Shown here piece after piece: positions 27,998 through 37,547 of a DNA stretch of 64,000 nucleotides. Location of the stretch: positions 3,866,001-3,930,000 of the forward strand of contig JADJGF010000001.1 of assembly GCA_016708125.1 (NCBI GenBank), given 5' to 3'. A model generated the notes under the pieces. That model was not told the DNA's origin, searched no databases, and saw only the letters and a list, made by a program, of their open reading frames with translations. Position 1 is the first letter of the stretch, and each line of letters opens with the position of its first letter. A program made the position numbers and the translations under genes. The DNA is from Ignavibacteriota bacterium (lineage in GTDB: Bacteria > Bacteroidota > Ignavibacteria > Ignavibacteriales > Melioribacteraceae).

Positions 27998-30202
27998 TTA
28001 ATCTATAAGTTTGTGGTATCTTGCCATATAATAAGGTAATAAATAAATCGTTCCTTCATTTTCCGTATAACCATTTCCCTCATTAGAATCAAGAACAAAT
28101 CCGTCTCTATCTAATCTAACATGACATCTTTCATCAATTGGTAATGCTTTGCCATCTACCGCACTCCATCCAACTTTAAGATTATGTTCTTTTGCATATT
28201 CAAAAACATTTTCTGTTCTAATTGGATCAATTGGACGCCAGCCTTCATTTACAATTTGTCCCGGTGTCAAATCAAATTGAATATCCAAACGATGTCTATT
28301 ATCAATGTGATAACCAATCAAATCAAGTGGAAGTCTTTGTAATGTTTCAATAATATCATTGCTCGAAAATTCTTCCATATAAAATCTTGTTGAGGTATAT
28401 TCGGAATATGATCCGGCTTCAGGAAATATTTTCCCGGTTTTATAAATTCCAGAATCAACCAGATCATTAAACTTTTTAGCCATTGCATAATAAAGTGAAT
28501 TCCAAAAAGCACTTTTTTGTTTACTTACATTTAGCCATGAATTTTCCAAACTTTCTCTATACATTAAAATTAGTTCAGGATCTTTTTCATAATTTAACAA
28601 TCCATACATGCTCATTAAACATAAATTATTATCCCAAGGGACAACATCTTCCGGTGGAAAAAACATTTTGGATTGCATTGCGCTAATATGATAATGATAA
28701 TTATCCCTTAACATTTTTGCAGTAACTAAATATTTTGAATCTTGAGTTACATGATATGCAACATTTAGAAACGATAGCATCATCATTGAATTTAATCCCT
28801 TTTGATCCCAACCCCAAATCGAATTAAAATATTCCGGTGAAAAATTTCCCCATCGAGTTGGCATTCCATCATGATCGACAAGCTTAAATCCATTACGAAT
28901 TAAATGATCCGTTATTGCTGCAACAACATCTTTAACTTGCTCTTTTTCCTCTTTAATTTCCGCAACCAGATCATAATAAATTGCATAGAAAAAATAATGT
29001 CCCGTCAATTCATCAGAACTTGTGTCACATTTCCATAAATATTTTCCATCTTTACTTTTAGGAAATCTAGGAAGAATATCTTTCCAGAATGGATCTTCTT
29101 GCTGCTTAGTAATATTATATTCGTGATTATATTGTTCATTAACCGGTTCATCCCAATCAATTGGAATAATTACTCGTGCCGGAAAACCTTCTTCATGTGT
29201 AATATCAACTAACCATTTGCATGCTTCAAAACTTCTTTTTGCTAGTTTTTTTGCTTCATCATTTTTTGTAACAGCGTATCTAAATGCTTGTGCGGCACCG
29301 TACATTGCGGTGTACATTCCGTCGTTATCCGAAATATTATATTTCCAAGAATTTAGACCGTAACGTTCCGTTAATTTATTTTGTGCAATAAATCCATCTC
29401 TATTATGTCGTTCTTCAACTTGTGATGTAAAATATTCAGCTTTATTTTCTAAGCTTATTTTTTTTATATCAATTTTACTAATGCCTTTTTTTGTTGCAAA
29501 CCAAATTGTGCTATCATTTTGAACTTTAATTTCATTTATAAAATCATCTGCTAACCATCTTCTGCTAAATCGATAATAAAATTTTTCTCCGTCTGATCTA
29601 ATTGCACCTTTTTCTGTACCAAACCAAACATCGCCGTAATTTGTTTTTTCAATACAAGTAAAATTTTTATAAGGCAACCCTTCTTTTCCAGTAAATAATT
29701 TCCATTTATCGTTTTCTAAAAATCCTACACCTTCGTTTGAACCAAACCACAATCTATTTTTTGAATCAACAATTAATACTTTTACATTCGTAAGTTTCCA
29801 ACTGTAATTTTTATCACTTGGAAATATTTCATTCCATTCTGAACCAGAAATGGCTTTGAGAAAAAGTCCGTTTTCCGTTCCAACAAATTCTAAATCATTA
29901 AATTTGATTTGCGATAAAATCGGTTCATTAAAATTTGATATCTTTTGTTTGCCTTCAACTCTAATTAATTTGGATTCACTATTCGATTGTCTCCAAAGTT
30001 TACCATCAAATATAAATTCGCTCTTATCTGAAAAAGCAATTATATTATTGTTTCTATCAAAATTGATATGTAAAATATTTGTCTCCGGTAAACCATTTTT
30101 TTCAGTGAAAACTGTTGCAGTTTCTTGAAAAAAAATATCCGTACTTTTTATTTGTCCATGCAAAAACATATATGTAAAGATTAAACAAAAAAGTATTTTC
30201 AT
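27998..30202 (-). CDS. Secreted propeller-toroid protein, paralogue 3 (unknown function)
   Basis: This 734-residue protein has a signal peptide (MKILFCLIFTYMFLHGQ). Propeller repeats such as NRLWFGSNEGVGFLEND, DVWFGTEKGAIRSDG and TIWFATKKGISKI fill the first 300 residues. The C-terminal toroid shares with the other two copies SRRWLADD, DNDGMYTAMYGAAQAFRYAVTK, GFPARV, CDTSSDELTGHYFFY, TRWGNFSPEYFN, LNSMMMLSFLNVAYH, PLDLIGYHIDNRHRLD and LLPYYMARYHKLI. It has an extra insertion before the end (RPIDPIRTENVFEY and following). It is the first gene of the long minus-strand run, so its promoter should lie in the gap after 30202. Confidence 0.75.
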   Translation of the reverse strand: MKILFCLIFTYMFLHGQIKSTDIFFQETATVFTEKNGLPETNILHINFDRNNNIIAFSDKSEFIFDGKLWRQSNSESKLIRVEGKQKISNFNEPILSQIKFNDLEFVGTENGLFLKAISGSEWNEIFPSDKNYSWKLTNVKVLIVDSKNRLWFGSNEGVGFLENDKWKLFTGKEGLPYKNFTCIEKTNYGDVWFGTEKGAIRSDGEKFYYRFSRRWLADDFINEIKVQNDSTIWFATKKGISKIDIKKISLENKAEYFTSQVEERHNRDGFIAQNKLTERYGLNSWKYNISDNDGMYTAMYGAAQAFRYAVTKNDEAKKLAKRSFEACKWLVDITHEEGFPARVIIPIDWDEPVNEQYNHEYNITKQQEDPFWKDILPRFPKSKDGKYLWKCDTSSDELTGHYFFYAIYYDLVAEIKEEKEQVKDVVAAITDHLIRNGFKLVDHDGMPTRWGNFSPEYFNSIWGWDQKGLNSMMMLSFLNVAYHVTQDSKYLVTAKMLRDNYHYHISAMQSKMFFPPEDVVPWDNNLCLMSMYGLLNYEKDPELILMYRESLENSWLNVSKQKSAFWNSLYYAMAKKFNDLVDSGIYKTGKIFPEAGSYSEYTSTRFYMEEFSSNDIIETLQRLPLDLIGYHIDNRHRLDIQFDLTPGQIVNEGWRPIDPIRTENVFEYAKEHNLKVGWSAVDGKALPIDERCHVRLDRDGFVLDSNEGNGYTENEGTIYLLPYYMARYHKLID

Positions 30203-30711
30203 TTTATTCCTTTAAATAAAATTTGAATTTTCATTTAGATTTTCCGAAGAATTGTTTATGGCATTTTTGATTTCTGTTACACCGGATTTTAATTTCTCAA
30301 TTACTTTTTTGCTATCCATTTAGATAACTCATTTCATTAAAATTGAAAAACTGTTTGTGAGAAATTTTTTGAGATTACATTTCAGTCAAATTCAAAAAAC
30401 ATTAATTAAATATCTTTTTTTGAATTTATAGATACTGCATTTTCAGTTTAGTAAATCGATTTCCTAACTTAAATTAGGAATATTAATTTGATTTTACAAA
30501 TTTTATAAAATTGATTTATGGATGAAATTTTGAATATGTGCAGAGGATAATATTTTAATTTATAATTAATTACTTAATCAGGAATTTGGTAAATATGATA
30601 ATAAAATTCGATATGTGAATTTTATTAATTATTGATTTTATCAAGAATAAAAATTCAGTAAATTTATTATAACTAAGATATAAATCTTTCATCATCCCAA
30701 AGAGAAAACCA
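30203..30711. other. Divergent intergenic region of 509 bp
   Basis: The gap separates the start of the minus-strand glycan operon from the plus-strand phosphoesterase gene, so it should hold both promoters. It is very AT-rich. The one clear structure is the palindrome at 30461-30480. A minus-strand frame of 35 codons (30212-30319) has no convincing ribosome-binding site and is not called. Confidence 0.6.
30461..30480. promoter_or_regulatory. 20-bp palindrome, possible operator
   Basis: TTCCTAACTTAAATTAGGAA pairs along its whole length except for one position pair, centred on TTAA. Its place in a divergent promoter region suggests a binding site for a dimeric regulator. No matching regulator can be named. 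Confidence 0.4.
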
Positions 30712-33423
30712 ATGAAATTAAAGTACTTTTTATTTTTAATAATAAGTTTGCCTATTATAAATTGTTCACAGAATGTAAAAATATTGCAAGTTCCGGGAAA
30801 AGATCAATTTTGTAAAATTGATACAAACGGCGGAGTATCTATTCTTCCAAGCGGACGTTATGCAACTCCAGCTGGCGATTTTTTAAGAATCACTCATGAT
30901 CCTTATGGTTTAGCAATTTCACCTGATGGAAATAAAGCGGTAACTCTTCACAATGGAGTGCTCACAATTATTGAACTAAATTCTCTAAAAGCTACAAGAG
31001 TTCCAAGTTATGATAAAAAAATTAAATCCCCTTTATCTAAAGGTTCATTTCTCGGTGTAGCTTTTTCTAATGATTCTAAAAAAGTTTATTTGAGCGGCGG
31101 TGATAACGGAGCAATAATTGTTTATGATATTTACAAATTAGAAAAAGTTGATTCAATAAGTTTAAATGGAATTGTTAGTGATATTGATTATCAAGATAGT
31201 TTTACTTCGGATTTATTATTGAATGAAGATAATAATGAATTACTTGTACTTGATAGAGGTAATTTTAGAATGGTCAGAATTGATTTGAACACTCGTAAAA
31301 TTTCTGCATCAATAAATGTTGGACGACAACCTTTTGGTATTGCAATTAGTCCGGATAAAAAACAAGCATTTGTTGCAAATGTTGGAGTTTATTCTTATCC
31401 GGTAATTGATGGAGCAACTCCGGAAAATATTGATTCATTAATGATTTCTCATCATCCTTATGGCGATAATACTAAAGAATCTATTGAAGGAACAATTGTA
31501 GAAGGTAGAAAAGTTCCGGGTTTGGGAAGTCCGCTTCATCCCGATGCAATGAGTGTTTTTACTATTGATCTTAATAATAATAAAGTGAATCGTAAGTTTA
31601 AAACTGGATTTCAGATTGGGCAAACTGTTGAAGATGCTGAAGTTGTAGGCGGCGCAAGCCCTAATTCTATTGTGGTTGGTAAACAATTTGCATACATAAC
31701 AAATGCGACAAATGATAATATTGCTGTTATTGACTATGAAAAACAAGAAATTGTTGATCATATTCCAATTAAGATTGATAAGCGAATAGATAAACATCGT
31801 GGTTCGTTACCATTTGGAATAACAATGAGTAAGGACGAAAAAACTTTATACGTTGCACTTTTAGGATTTAATGCGATTGCCGTGATCGACATTCCTACAA
31901 GAACTACAAAAGGATTGATACCATCTGGATGGGGTCCAACACGGGTTGAACTTTCAAAAGATGAAAATTTCCTTTATGCAATTAGCTGCAGAGGTTTAGG
32001 TGCCGGTCCCAATGGTGGAAAAGATTTTATAAGTCCAATACAAGGAAATTATGTTGGAGATATTCAGTTGGGAAGTTTTCAAAAAATTAAAATGCCGACT
32101 GATATTGAATTAGCAAATTTTACAAAACAAACTATTGATAACACTTTTATTGAAACAACAATTGTTGATGATGTGAAAAACCCATTGCCGCCTTTACCGG
32201 GTTTGCGTGAAAGTCCAATTAAACATATTGTCTATATCACAAAAGAAAATAGAACTTATGATGAAGTTTTTGGTCAATTGAAAAATGCTTCCGGCGATAG
32301 TACATTAGCCAGATTCGGTATTAATAATGAATATACTCTTCCCGAAGAATATCGTGAAAAATTTCCAAATCTAAAAATTTCTCCAAATCATATTAAAGCA
32401 GCAAAGCAATTTGCATTTTCAGATAATTATTATTGTGATAGTGATGCTTCTGTGCATGGACATCATTGGTTAGTTGGCGTTATACCAAATGAATGGGTTG
32501 AATCCAATGCAAGTACAAGTAAAACTTTTATGACTTTTTCCAAAGCTCCGGGAAGACGTTTCCCAGCTACAATCGGAAGTGTGGATCCTGAAGATTATGC
32601 AGAAATTGGCGGTATTTGGGAAGCTTTAGAAAGACAAAATGTTGAATTCTATAATTTCGGTCAAGGTAATGAAACTGGTTCCGTAAGAGAAGAATGGTAT
32701 GATACAAATACCGGTGCGGCTCACGGAGTTATGGTTCCAATGCAAAACGCTTTATTCAAACGAACAAGTCACAACTATGCCGGATATAATACAAATATTC
32801 CGGATCAATATAGAATGGATCAATTTGAAAATGAGTTTACCGCAAAATGGATAAATTGCAGTGAAGAAATGCCTCCTTTAGTTACAGTTATGATTCCAAA
32901 CGATCACGGTGCCGGAGTTAGACCGGAAGACGGATATTTTTATCCGCAATCTTTTATGGTGGATAACGATCTTGCAGTCGGTAGAATTCTGCACTTTTTA
33001 TCCAGAACAAAATATTGGAAAGATATGCTTGTAATTATAACAGAAGATGATCCTCAAGGTGGAGTTGATCATATTGATGCACATCGTTCTATACTTTTAC
33101 TGGCTGGTCCATATGTCAAAAAAGGATATGTTTCACATACGCATGCTAATTTTGGATCAATTTTAAAAACTATTTACAATATTTTAAATGTGCCTTATGT
33201 AAATCATTTTGATGTAACAGCTTCTTTGCTGCAAGATTTTTTTACAGATACACCGGATTTTACTCCATATACTTTGGAAATGCATGAAAAAAGAGTTTTC
33301 GATGCTGAATTATCAATGAAAAGATATAACAAAACTATTGACTGGCGAAAGATTGAAAAAGGTCCGGCAATGGATGATGTTGATGATGCAAGAGAAAATC
33401 ATTACAAAGAGAAATCTAAATAA
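30712..33423 (+). CDS. YncE-like beta-propeller fused to an alkaline-phosphatase-superfamily phosphoesterase, lipoprotein
   Basis: This 903-residue protein has a lipobox INCS (cysteine about 19). Residues 40-460 are a YncE-type propeller with repeats such as PFGIAISPDKKQAFVAN, AYITNATNDNIAVIDY and PFGITMSKDEKTLYVALLG. Residues 500-860 are a phosphoesterase of the alkaline phosphatase superfamily (PF04185-like). They include HIVYITKENRTYDEVFGQL near 510, FSDNYYCDSDASVHGHHW near 566, MIPNDHGAGVRPEDG near 725 and ITEDDPQGGVDHIDAHRS near 780. These Asp/His clusters would bind the two catalytic metals. The combination is known in many bacteria; the substrate is not. The frame is divergent from the glycan operon. 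Confidence 0.88.
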   Translation: MKLKYFLFLIISLPIINCSQNVKILQVPGKDQFCKIDTNGGVSILPSGRYATPAGDFLRITHDPYGLAISPDGNKAVTLHNGVLTIIELNSLKATRVPSYDKKIKSPLSKGSFLGVAFSNDSKKVYLSGGDNGAIIVYDIYKLEKVDSISLNGIVSDIDYQDSFTSDLLLNEDNNELLVLDRGNFRMVRIDLNTRKISASINVGRQPFGIAISPDKKQAFVANVGVYSYPVIDGATPENIDSLMISHHPYGDNTKESIEGTIVEGRKVPGLGSPLHPDAMSVFTIDLNNNKVNRKFKTGFQIGQTVEDAEVVGGASPNSIVVGKQFAYITNATNDNIAVIDYEKQEIVDHIPIKIDKRIDKHRGSLPFGITMSKDEKTLYVALLGFNAIAVIDIPTRTTKGLIPSGWGPTRVELSKDENFLYAISCRGLGAGPNGGKDFISPIQGNYVGDIQLGSFQKIKMPTDIELANFTKQTIDNTFIETTIVDDVKNPLPPLPGLRESPIKHIVYITKENRTYDEVFGQLKNASGDSTLARFGINNEYTLPEEYREKFPNLKISPNHIKAAKQFAFSDNYYCDSDASVHGHHWLVGVIPNEWVESNASTSKTFMTFSKAPGRRFPATIGSVDPEDYAEIGGIWEALERQNVEFYNFGQGNETGSVREEWYDTNTGAAHGVMVPMQNALFKRTSHNYAGYNTNIPDQYRMDQFENEFTAKWINCSEEMPPLVTVMIPNDHGAGVRPEDGYFYPQSFMVDNDLAVGRILHFLSRTKYWKDMLVIITEDDPQGGVDHIDAHRSILLLAGPYVKKGYVSHTHANFGSILKTIYNILNVPYVNHFDVTASLLQDFFTDTPDFTPYTLEMHEKRVFDAELSMKRYNKTIDWRKIEKGPAMDDVDDARENHYKEKSK

Positions 33424-33472
33424 AGTGTAGAATTCTTTTAGATAAAACAAAATCGTGAATGAAATATTTACA

Positions 33473-33607
33473 TTACTAACTGAAGTTACGCAATTTGAGG
33501 TCTTTGTCATATTGAGCGAAGCGAAATATCTCAAAATAGAGTAAATTTGCAACATTGAGATTTTTCACTTCGCTCAGAATGACATTTTGCGTAACTTCAG
33601 TTACTAA
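33473..33607. repeat. MITE-like imperfect inverted repeat, 135 bp
   Basis: The ends are 21-base arms (33473-33493 and 33587-33607) that match with one mismatch and contain AACTGAAGTTACGCAA. Inside them a second pair of arms (about 33506-33534 and 33555-33583) contains GTCATTCTGAGCGAAGTGA on one side and a diverged copy on the other. No open frame is present. The inner arm resembles a dispersed sequence seen in many Bacteroidota/Ignavibacteria-type genomes (from memory, not searched). It lies between convergent genes, where the folded RNA could also end transcription on both strands. Confidence 0.75.
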
Positions 33608-33668
33608 AATAAATTAAAAGATAATTAATAGTTAAAATTTTAAGCAAATAATTTTGGGAAGAATAATC

Positions 33669-34931
33669 TTATTTTAAAAATAGAAATTTTTTAGTTACCG
33701 AATATCCATTTGATGTCTTAAGTTTATAAAAATAAATTCCGCTTGTTAAATTTTTTGCATTGAATTCTGTTTTATAAGATCCGGCAAATTTATATTCGTT
33801 TACTAATTCTGCTATTTTATTTCCAAGTATATCATAAACACTCAATTTTACTTGGCTGTGTTCTGGTAGTTGATATCTAATAATTGTAGATGAATTAAAC
33901 GGATTCGGATAATTTTGGTAAAGGTTAAAAATATATTTTATTTCATCAGAATTTATTGTTGAAGATGGATTGTTATATTTTAAAATGTTAACACCTTCTT
34001 CATTGTTTGCAACGAAAATAAAATCGTTCTCAATTAGAATTCTTTCTCCAACATCATTCAGTGAATACGAAGCAATGAAATTTAAATCATCCTTTCCGTA
34101 AATTTCTACACCATCATTTGTTGAAACATACAGATTTTTTTCGTCTGCAATTAAATCTTGTGGAATTCCAATAATTTGTTTTCTGAGAAGTATAGACGGA
34201 AGCACAGTATCTGTTATATCTAACATGTAGATATAATCAAGATCGGCAACATAAGCATTAGTTCCATTCACAAACACTAAATGTGAATTTTCCAAAAATC
34301 TGCCGTGCAATTTTGGATTTTGCGGATCTTCAATTTCAACAATAAATACACCGGCTGCCCAAGAGCCAATATATGCGAAATTCCCTTCTACATCAAATCT
34401 TGTAAGTCCTAATGATGATTCGGGTAAAGCTAATTTTCCTAAAATGGAAATTGTATTTTCACTGCTTATATCCAAAATATAAAAATCATATGAAGCAATT
34501 GCATAAAGAATATTTTCGGAAATAAAAATATCATTAATAATTGCATCCAACGTAATTGAAGCAATAGAATCCGGACTATTTGGATTAGCAATATCAAACT
34601 CATAAATAGTTCGATTATTTGCCACAAATATTTTTTCGGAATTTCCAACAATATCTTCACTAAAAAAAGACGAACCCAAAGTTAATTCCCCAATAAGTTG
34701 AGGTACATTTGGCGTTGAAATATCTAAAATTTCTAACTTATTATTTGTTGTAATAAATGCAAAATTATTTGAAACAAAAACAGAAGTAGTTTGACCGGTT
34801 GAATTCCATTGCCCGATATGATCTATATTTTCTTCAAATGTGAATTGGGGACTTTGATTTGGAAAACTTTTTTGCGATAATAGTTTTACCGAAAATAATA
34901 GAAGTATAATAAATGCAATTTTAAATTTCAT
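33669..34931 (-). CDS. LVIVD-repeat protein with T9SS sorting domain
   Basis: This 420-residue protein has a signal peptide (MKFKIAFIILLLFSVKLLSQ). It then has about six LVIVD-type repeats, each with an ILDIS or similar strand followed by P-x-x-P-x-x-x-G (for example LEILDISTPNVPQLIGELTL near 63 and VFIVEIEDPQNPKLHGRF near 204). These repeats form a beta-propeller-like surface structure. The C-terminal sorting domain (about 338-420) starts NLYQNYPNPFNSSTIIRY. The function is probably adhesion or ligand binding at the cell surface; no enzyme motif is visible. It is the last gene of the minus-strand block that begins with the TonB-dependent receptor. Confidence 0.85.
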   Translation of the reverse strand: MKFKIAFIILLLFSVKLLSQKSFPNQSPQFTFEENIDHIGQWNSTGQTTSVFVSNNFAFITTNNKLEILDISTPNVPQLIGELTLGSSFFSEDIVGNSEKIFVANNRTIYEFDIANPNSPDSIASITLDAIINDIFISENILYAIASYDFYILDISSENTISILGKLALPESSLGLTRFDVEGNFAYIGSWAAGVFIVEIEDPQNPKLHGRFLENSHLVFVNGTNAYVADLDYIYMLDITDTVLPSILLRKQIIGIPQDLIADEKNLYVSTNDGVEIYGKDDLNFIASYSLNDVGERILIENDFIFVANNEEGVNILKYNNPSSTINSDEIKYIFNLYQNYPNPFNSSTIIRYQLPEHSQVKLSVYDILGNKIAELVNEYKFAGSYKTEFNAKNLTSGIYFYKLKTSNGYSVTKKFLFLK

Positions 34932-34951
34932 ACTAATTTGTTTTATTACAT

Positions 34952-36421
34952 TTAATTTGAAATTGATTTCCAGTACCCGTCAACAATTGGTTCAGCTAAT
35001 CTATTAACTCCGGATTTCATAAGTTGAAAAGCACCGCCTTTTGATTTTTGAGTTTCGTTAACTTTTACAGTATCAAGCATTTCAGAATTAATATAAATAT
35101 CATATTTTGATTTTAATAAATTCAAATCAACATTAATTTTTTCTTTTATATTTGAATTTGATGAAGTATTCTGAGCCACGTAATTCTTAAATATTTCTTC
35201 AAATGCAAATTTTGAAGTCCATTTCATAAATTGATGTTCAAACCAAGGTGAATTATCATATCCTTTTTCCATTGCGTCAAGTTCCATAAAATAATCTCTA
35301 ACTGACATGCCAATTAAAAAATTCAAATGATTTTTAAACTGTTTTCTGGTTTGATATTCTTCAGAAATTTTATCGAAGTAATAATACTTTTGAAATTCTC
35401 CAAGTGTAAAAGATCCACCATTATAGTTTATTAAAATTGAATCTTGATAAGTGAAATATTTTTGAACAATTGGATTATCCGCATTGGCTTTTATCCAATT
35501 AGAAAAACTTTGAGAATTTTTATCTTTTGAGTTATGCCAATCAATAATTGCATCTGCAAAAATATTAAATACACGGGCTTTTGTTCGTACATTTTTTGGA
35601 GTTACAAGTTTATCAACATAATCAATAACTCCATCTTGCAGTTTAGCATTAAATAGAATTTTTTGAAATGTTGGTGCTTTGCTCAAGTATTCTTCATTTC
35701 TAACTGCCTCACGCCTTATATCTTGAACTTGAAAAATAAAATATAAATCGTCAATTTTTATCGGATCAGAAAATTTATTTACCGGAAGATCTTTAATTGC
35801 TAAAAATGTTTCTTCCGGAATATCCAGCCAAGATTTGTAATCTGAAATATATTTAGAATAATCAAAATGGAAATCTGATTTTTTACCGCTTAACTTTTTA
35901 AATGTCTCATCAATACCATTTTTCTCGAACATTTCTTTAATTATTATTGCGTTATTAAAATCAGTTTCCGGCCAAAAGAAGAATTTAAAACTAACTTTTG
36001 ATTTATTAATTGCATCTTTTATTTCATCGGGGTTAACCTTAATATTTTTCTTTATATCGTTATCAATAACACTTTCTAATAATAATTCTTTTTTAATTCT
36101 TTCGGTTTGAAATTGCACATCAGGAGAAAGATTTAATTGCTTTGATTCAGCATCTAAAGCAAGTAAATATTCATTAATCATAAATTGAAGGTAATTTTTT
36201 TTTCGTTCAATTGTTGTATTACCGATTTTTAAGTGCGGAAATCCAAATTCATAATTCAAAAGAAAATCTTCAAGTGTGATAACTTTTGTACCAACTTTTG
36301 CAAGTACTTTTATTTTCGAATTATTAAAATTGAAGAAATAAAAAATTACAATAAAAGTAATAACGATAAGACTTGTAAAGATTAATATATTCTTTTTTGA
36401 AAAGTATTTTTTTTTATTCAT
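34952..36421 (-). CDS. SurA/PrsA-like periplasmic chaperone or peptidyl-prolyl isomerase-like protein
   Basis: This 489-residue protein has one N-terminal membrane segment (about 10-30) and a SurA/PrsA N-terminal helical domain. The domain is recognised by KVLAKVGTKVITLEDF near 35 and a following long helix (YLQFMINEYLLALDAESKQ). A central domain (about 140-250) resembles a degenerate parvulin fold (VSFKFFFWPETDFNNAI, then FSDPIKIDDLYFIFQVQDI). The C-terminal part is helical and not recognised. It may help the PorV-like protein and receptor encoded next to it to fold or insert; this rests on position only. Confidence 0.65.
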   Translation of the reverse strand: MNKKKYFSKKNILIFTSLIVITFIVIFYFFNFNNSKIKVLAKVGTKVITLEDFLLNYEFGFPHLKIGNTTIERKKNYLQFMINEYLLALDAESKQLNLSPDVQFQTERIKKELLLESVIDNDIKKNIKVNPDEIKDAINKSKVSFKFFFWPETDFNNAIIIKEMFEKNGIDETFKKLSGKKSDFHFDYSKYISDYKSWLDIPEETFLAIKDLPVNKFSDPIKIDDLYFIFQVQDIRREAVRNEEYLSKAPTFQKILFNAKLQDGVIDYVDKLVTPKNVRTKARVFNIFADAIIDWHNSKDKNSQSFSNWIKANADNPIVQKYFTYQDSILINYNGGSFTLGEFQKYYYFDKISEEYQTRKQFKNHLNFLIGMSVRDYFMELDAMEKGYDNSPWFEHQFMKWTSKFAFEEIFKNYVAQNTSSNSNIKEKINVDLNLLKSKYDIYINSEMLDTVKVNETQKSKGGAFQLMKSGVNRLAEPIVDGYWKSISN

Positions 36422-36469
36422 TCACAAATTTTGATGTATTATAAAGTATTTTCCTAAAAAGTCATCTGA

Positions 36470-37528
36470 TTAAAAAATAATTCCGACAGAAAATCTTTGA
36501 GCATTTTTTAAATTTCCCCAATCAGACCAAGAATAATCAAATCTAACTCCAAATCCGGTTTCTTTATTGTAATAATCAATTCCTGCACCTAAAGTAAGAC
36601 CGTTTACTGAAGTATTATCAAATAAATTTTGGTATCCGGTTCTTAGGAAAAACATATTTTTGAAACCATATTCTAATCCAACATTTACAGCTTCGGGAGA
36701 ATGACTCGGGTGAAGTAGATCTGCCGCAAAAATTGCATTCCCAAAATCATCAAGATTCAATTCATATGATAAACCCGCACGAAATAAAATTGGTAAAGGA
36801 TAAGAATCAGTTTTATATTGCGCAGGAACTCTATCAAAATTTTCCACTTCTTTGTCAGGATCAATCGTTGAATCAAGATCTCTGCCGCTAAATTGAACTC
36901 CGGAACCAAAGTTGGACATACTAAAACCCAATCTTAATCCTTTCAATTCTGTGTTATAAAAAATACCAAAATCAAGCGCAAATGCGTTTGCTGATTCATG
37001 CCAAATACGAGAAGTAATATATTTAGTGGATAGACCAAAAGAAAATCTATCAGTTAATGCAGTTGCCCAAGAAAGTGCTACGGAAAAATCTCTTGCATCG
37101 TACATTTCACCGGTTCCGGTGGGACGTTCGACAGTTCTTACAGCCTGTTCGTCAAATCCCATTGTTACAATACTAAGTGCCATGGAAGAATTAAACTGAG
37201 GAAGTGGAATAACTCCGCTAAATGATTGAAGTTTGGAATCTAAAAACCATTCGTTATGACTAATTTCAACTTGAACTTTATCTGCCCAAACGATACCGGC
37301 AGGATTCCAATATGTAGCCGAGGCATCGTTTGCAACTGCTACAAATGCGCCTCCCATTCCCATTGCACGGGCTCCTACGCCAATTTCAAGAAACGTCATT
37401 GTAGCTGTTCCAATTGCATCAACATCAGTTGTGGCTGATGTTTTTACAGGATCATCACCCGCAAGAATAACATTAAATGAAATTAACAGAGCCAGAGAAA
37501 TTTTAATTATATAATTAATAACTTTCAT
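36470..37528 (-). CDS. PorV/PorQ-family outer-membrane protein
   Basis: This 352-residue protein has a signal peptide (about 1-23). The family's N-terminal signature EIGVGARAMGMGGAFVAVAN is at about 48-67, followed by DASATYWNPAGI. The rest alternates in the manner of an outer-membrane beta-barrel and ends in GIIF. Members include PorV and PorQ of type IX secretion and relatives of unknown role. Here it stands between a SurA-like gene and a large surface-protein gene under a TonB-dependent receptor. It is therefore more likely a locus-specific partner than the housekeeping secretion protein (inference). Confidence 0.85.
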   Translation of the reverse strand: MKVINYIIKISLALLISFNVILAGDDPVKTSATTDVDAIGTATMTFLEIGVGARAMGMGGAFVAVANDASATYWNPAGIVWADKVQVEISHNEWFLDSKLQSFSGVIPLPQFNSSMALSIVTMGFDEQAVRTVERPTGTGEMYDARDFSVALSWATALTDRFSFGLSTKYITSRIWHESANAFALDFGIFYNTELKGLRLGFSMSNFGSGVQFSGRDLDSTIDPDKEVENFDRVPAQYKTDSYPLPILFRAGLSYELNLDDFGNAIFAADLLHPSHSPEAVNVGLEYGFKNMFFLRTGYQNLFDNTSVNGLTLGAGIDYYNKETGFGVRFDYSWSDWGNLKNAQRFSVGIIF

Positions 37529-37547
37529 ATTTTTTCCAATAAAATTA

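Noticed and set aside
1853..30202. Reading the three propeller-toroid proteins as hybrid two-component regulators
   Set aside because: The propeller repeats match that annotation, but none has a membrane segment after the propeller, a histidine kinase or a DNA-binding domain.
30212..30319. Minus-strand frame of 35 codons (starts MDSKKVIEKL) upstream of paralogue 3
   Set aside because: No ribosome-binding site and no recognised relative; composition could arise by chance in AT-rich sequence, although a small protein cannot be excluded.
33473..33607. CRISPR-like or attachment-site reading of the inverted repeat
   Set aside because: The arms are inverted, not direct, and there is no array, no spacer series and no integrase nearby.
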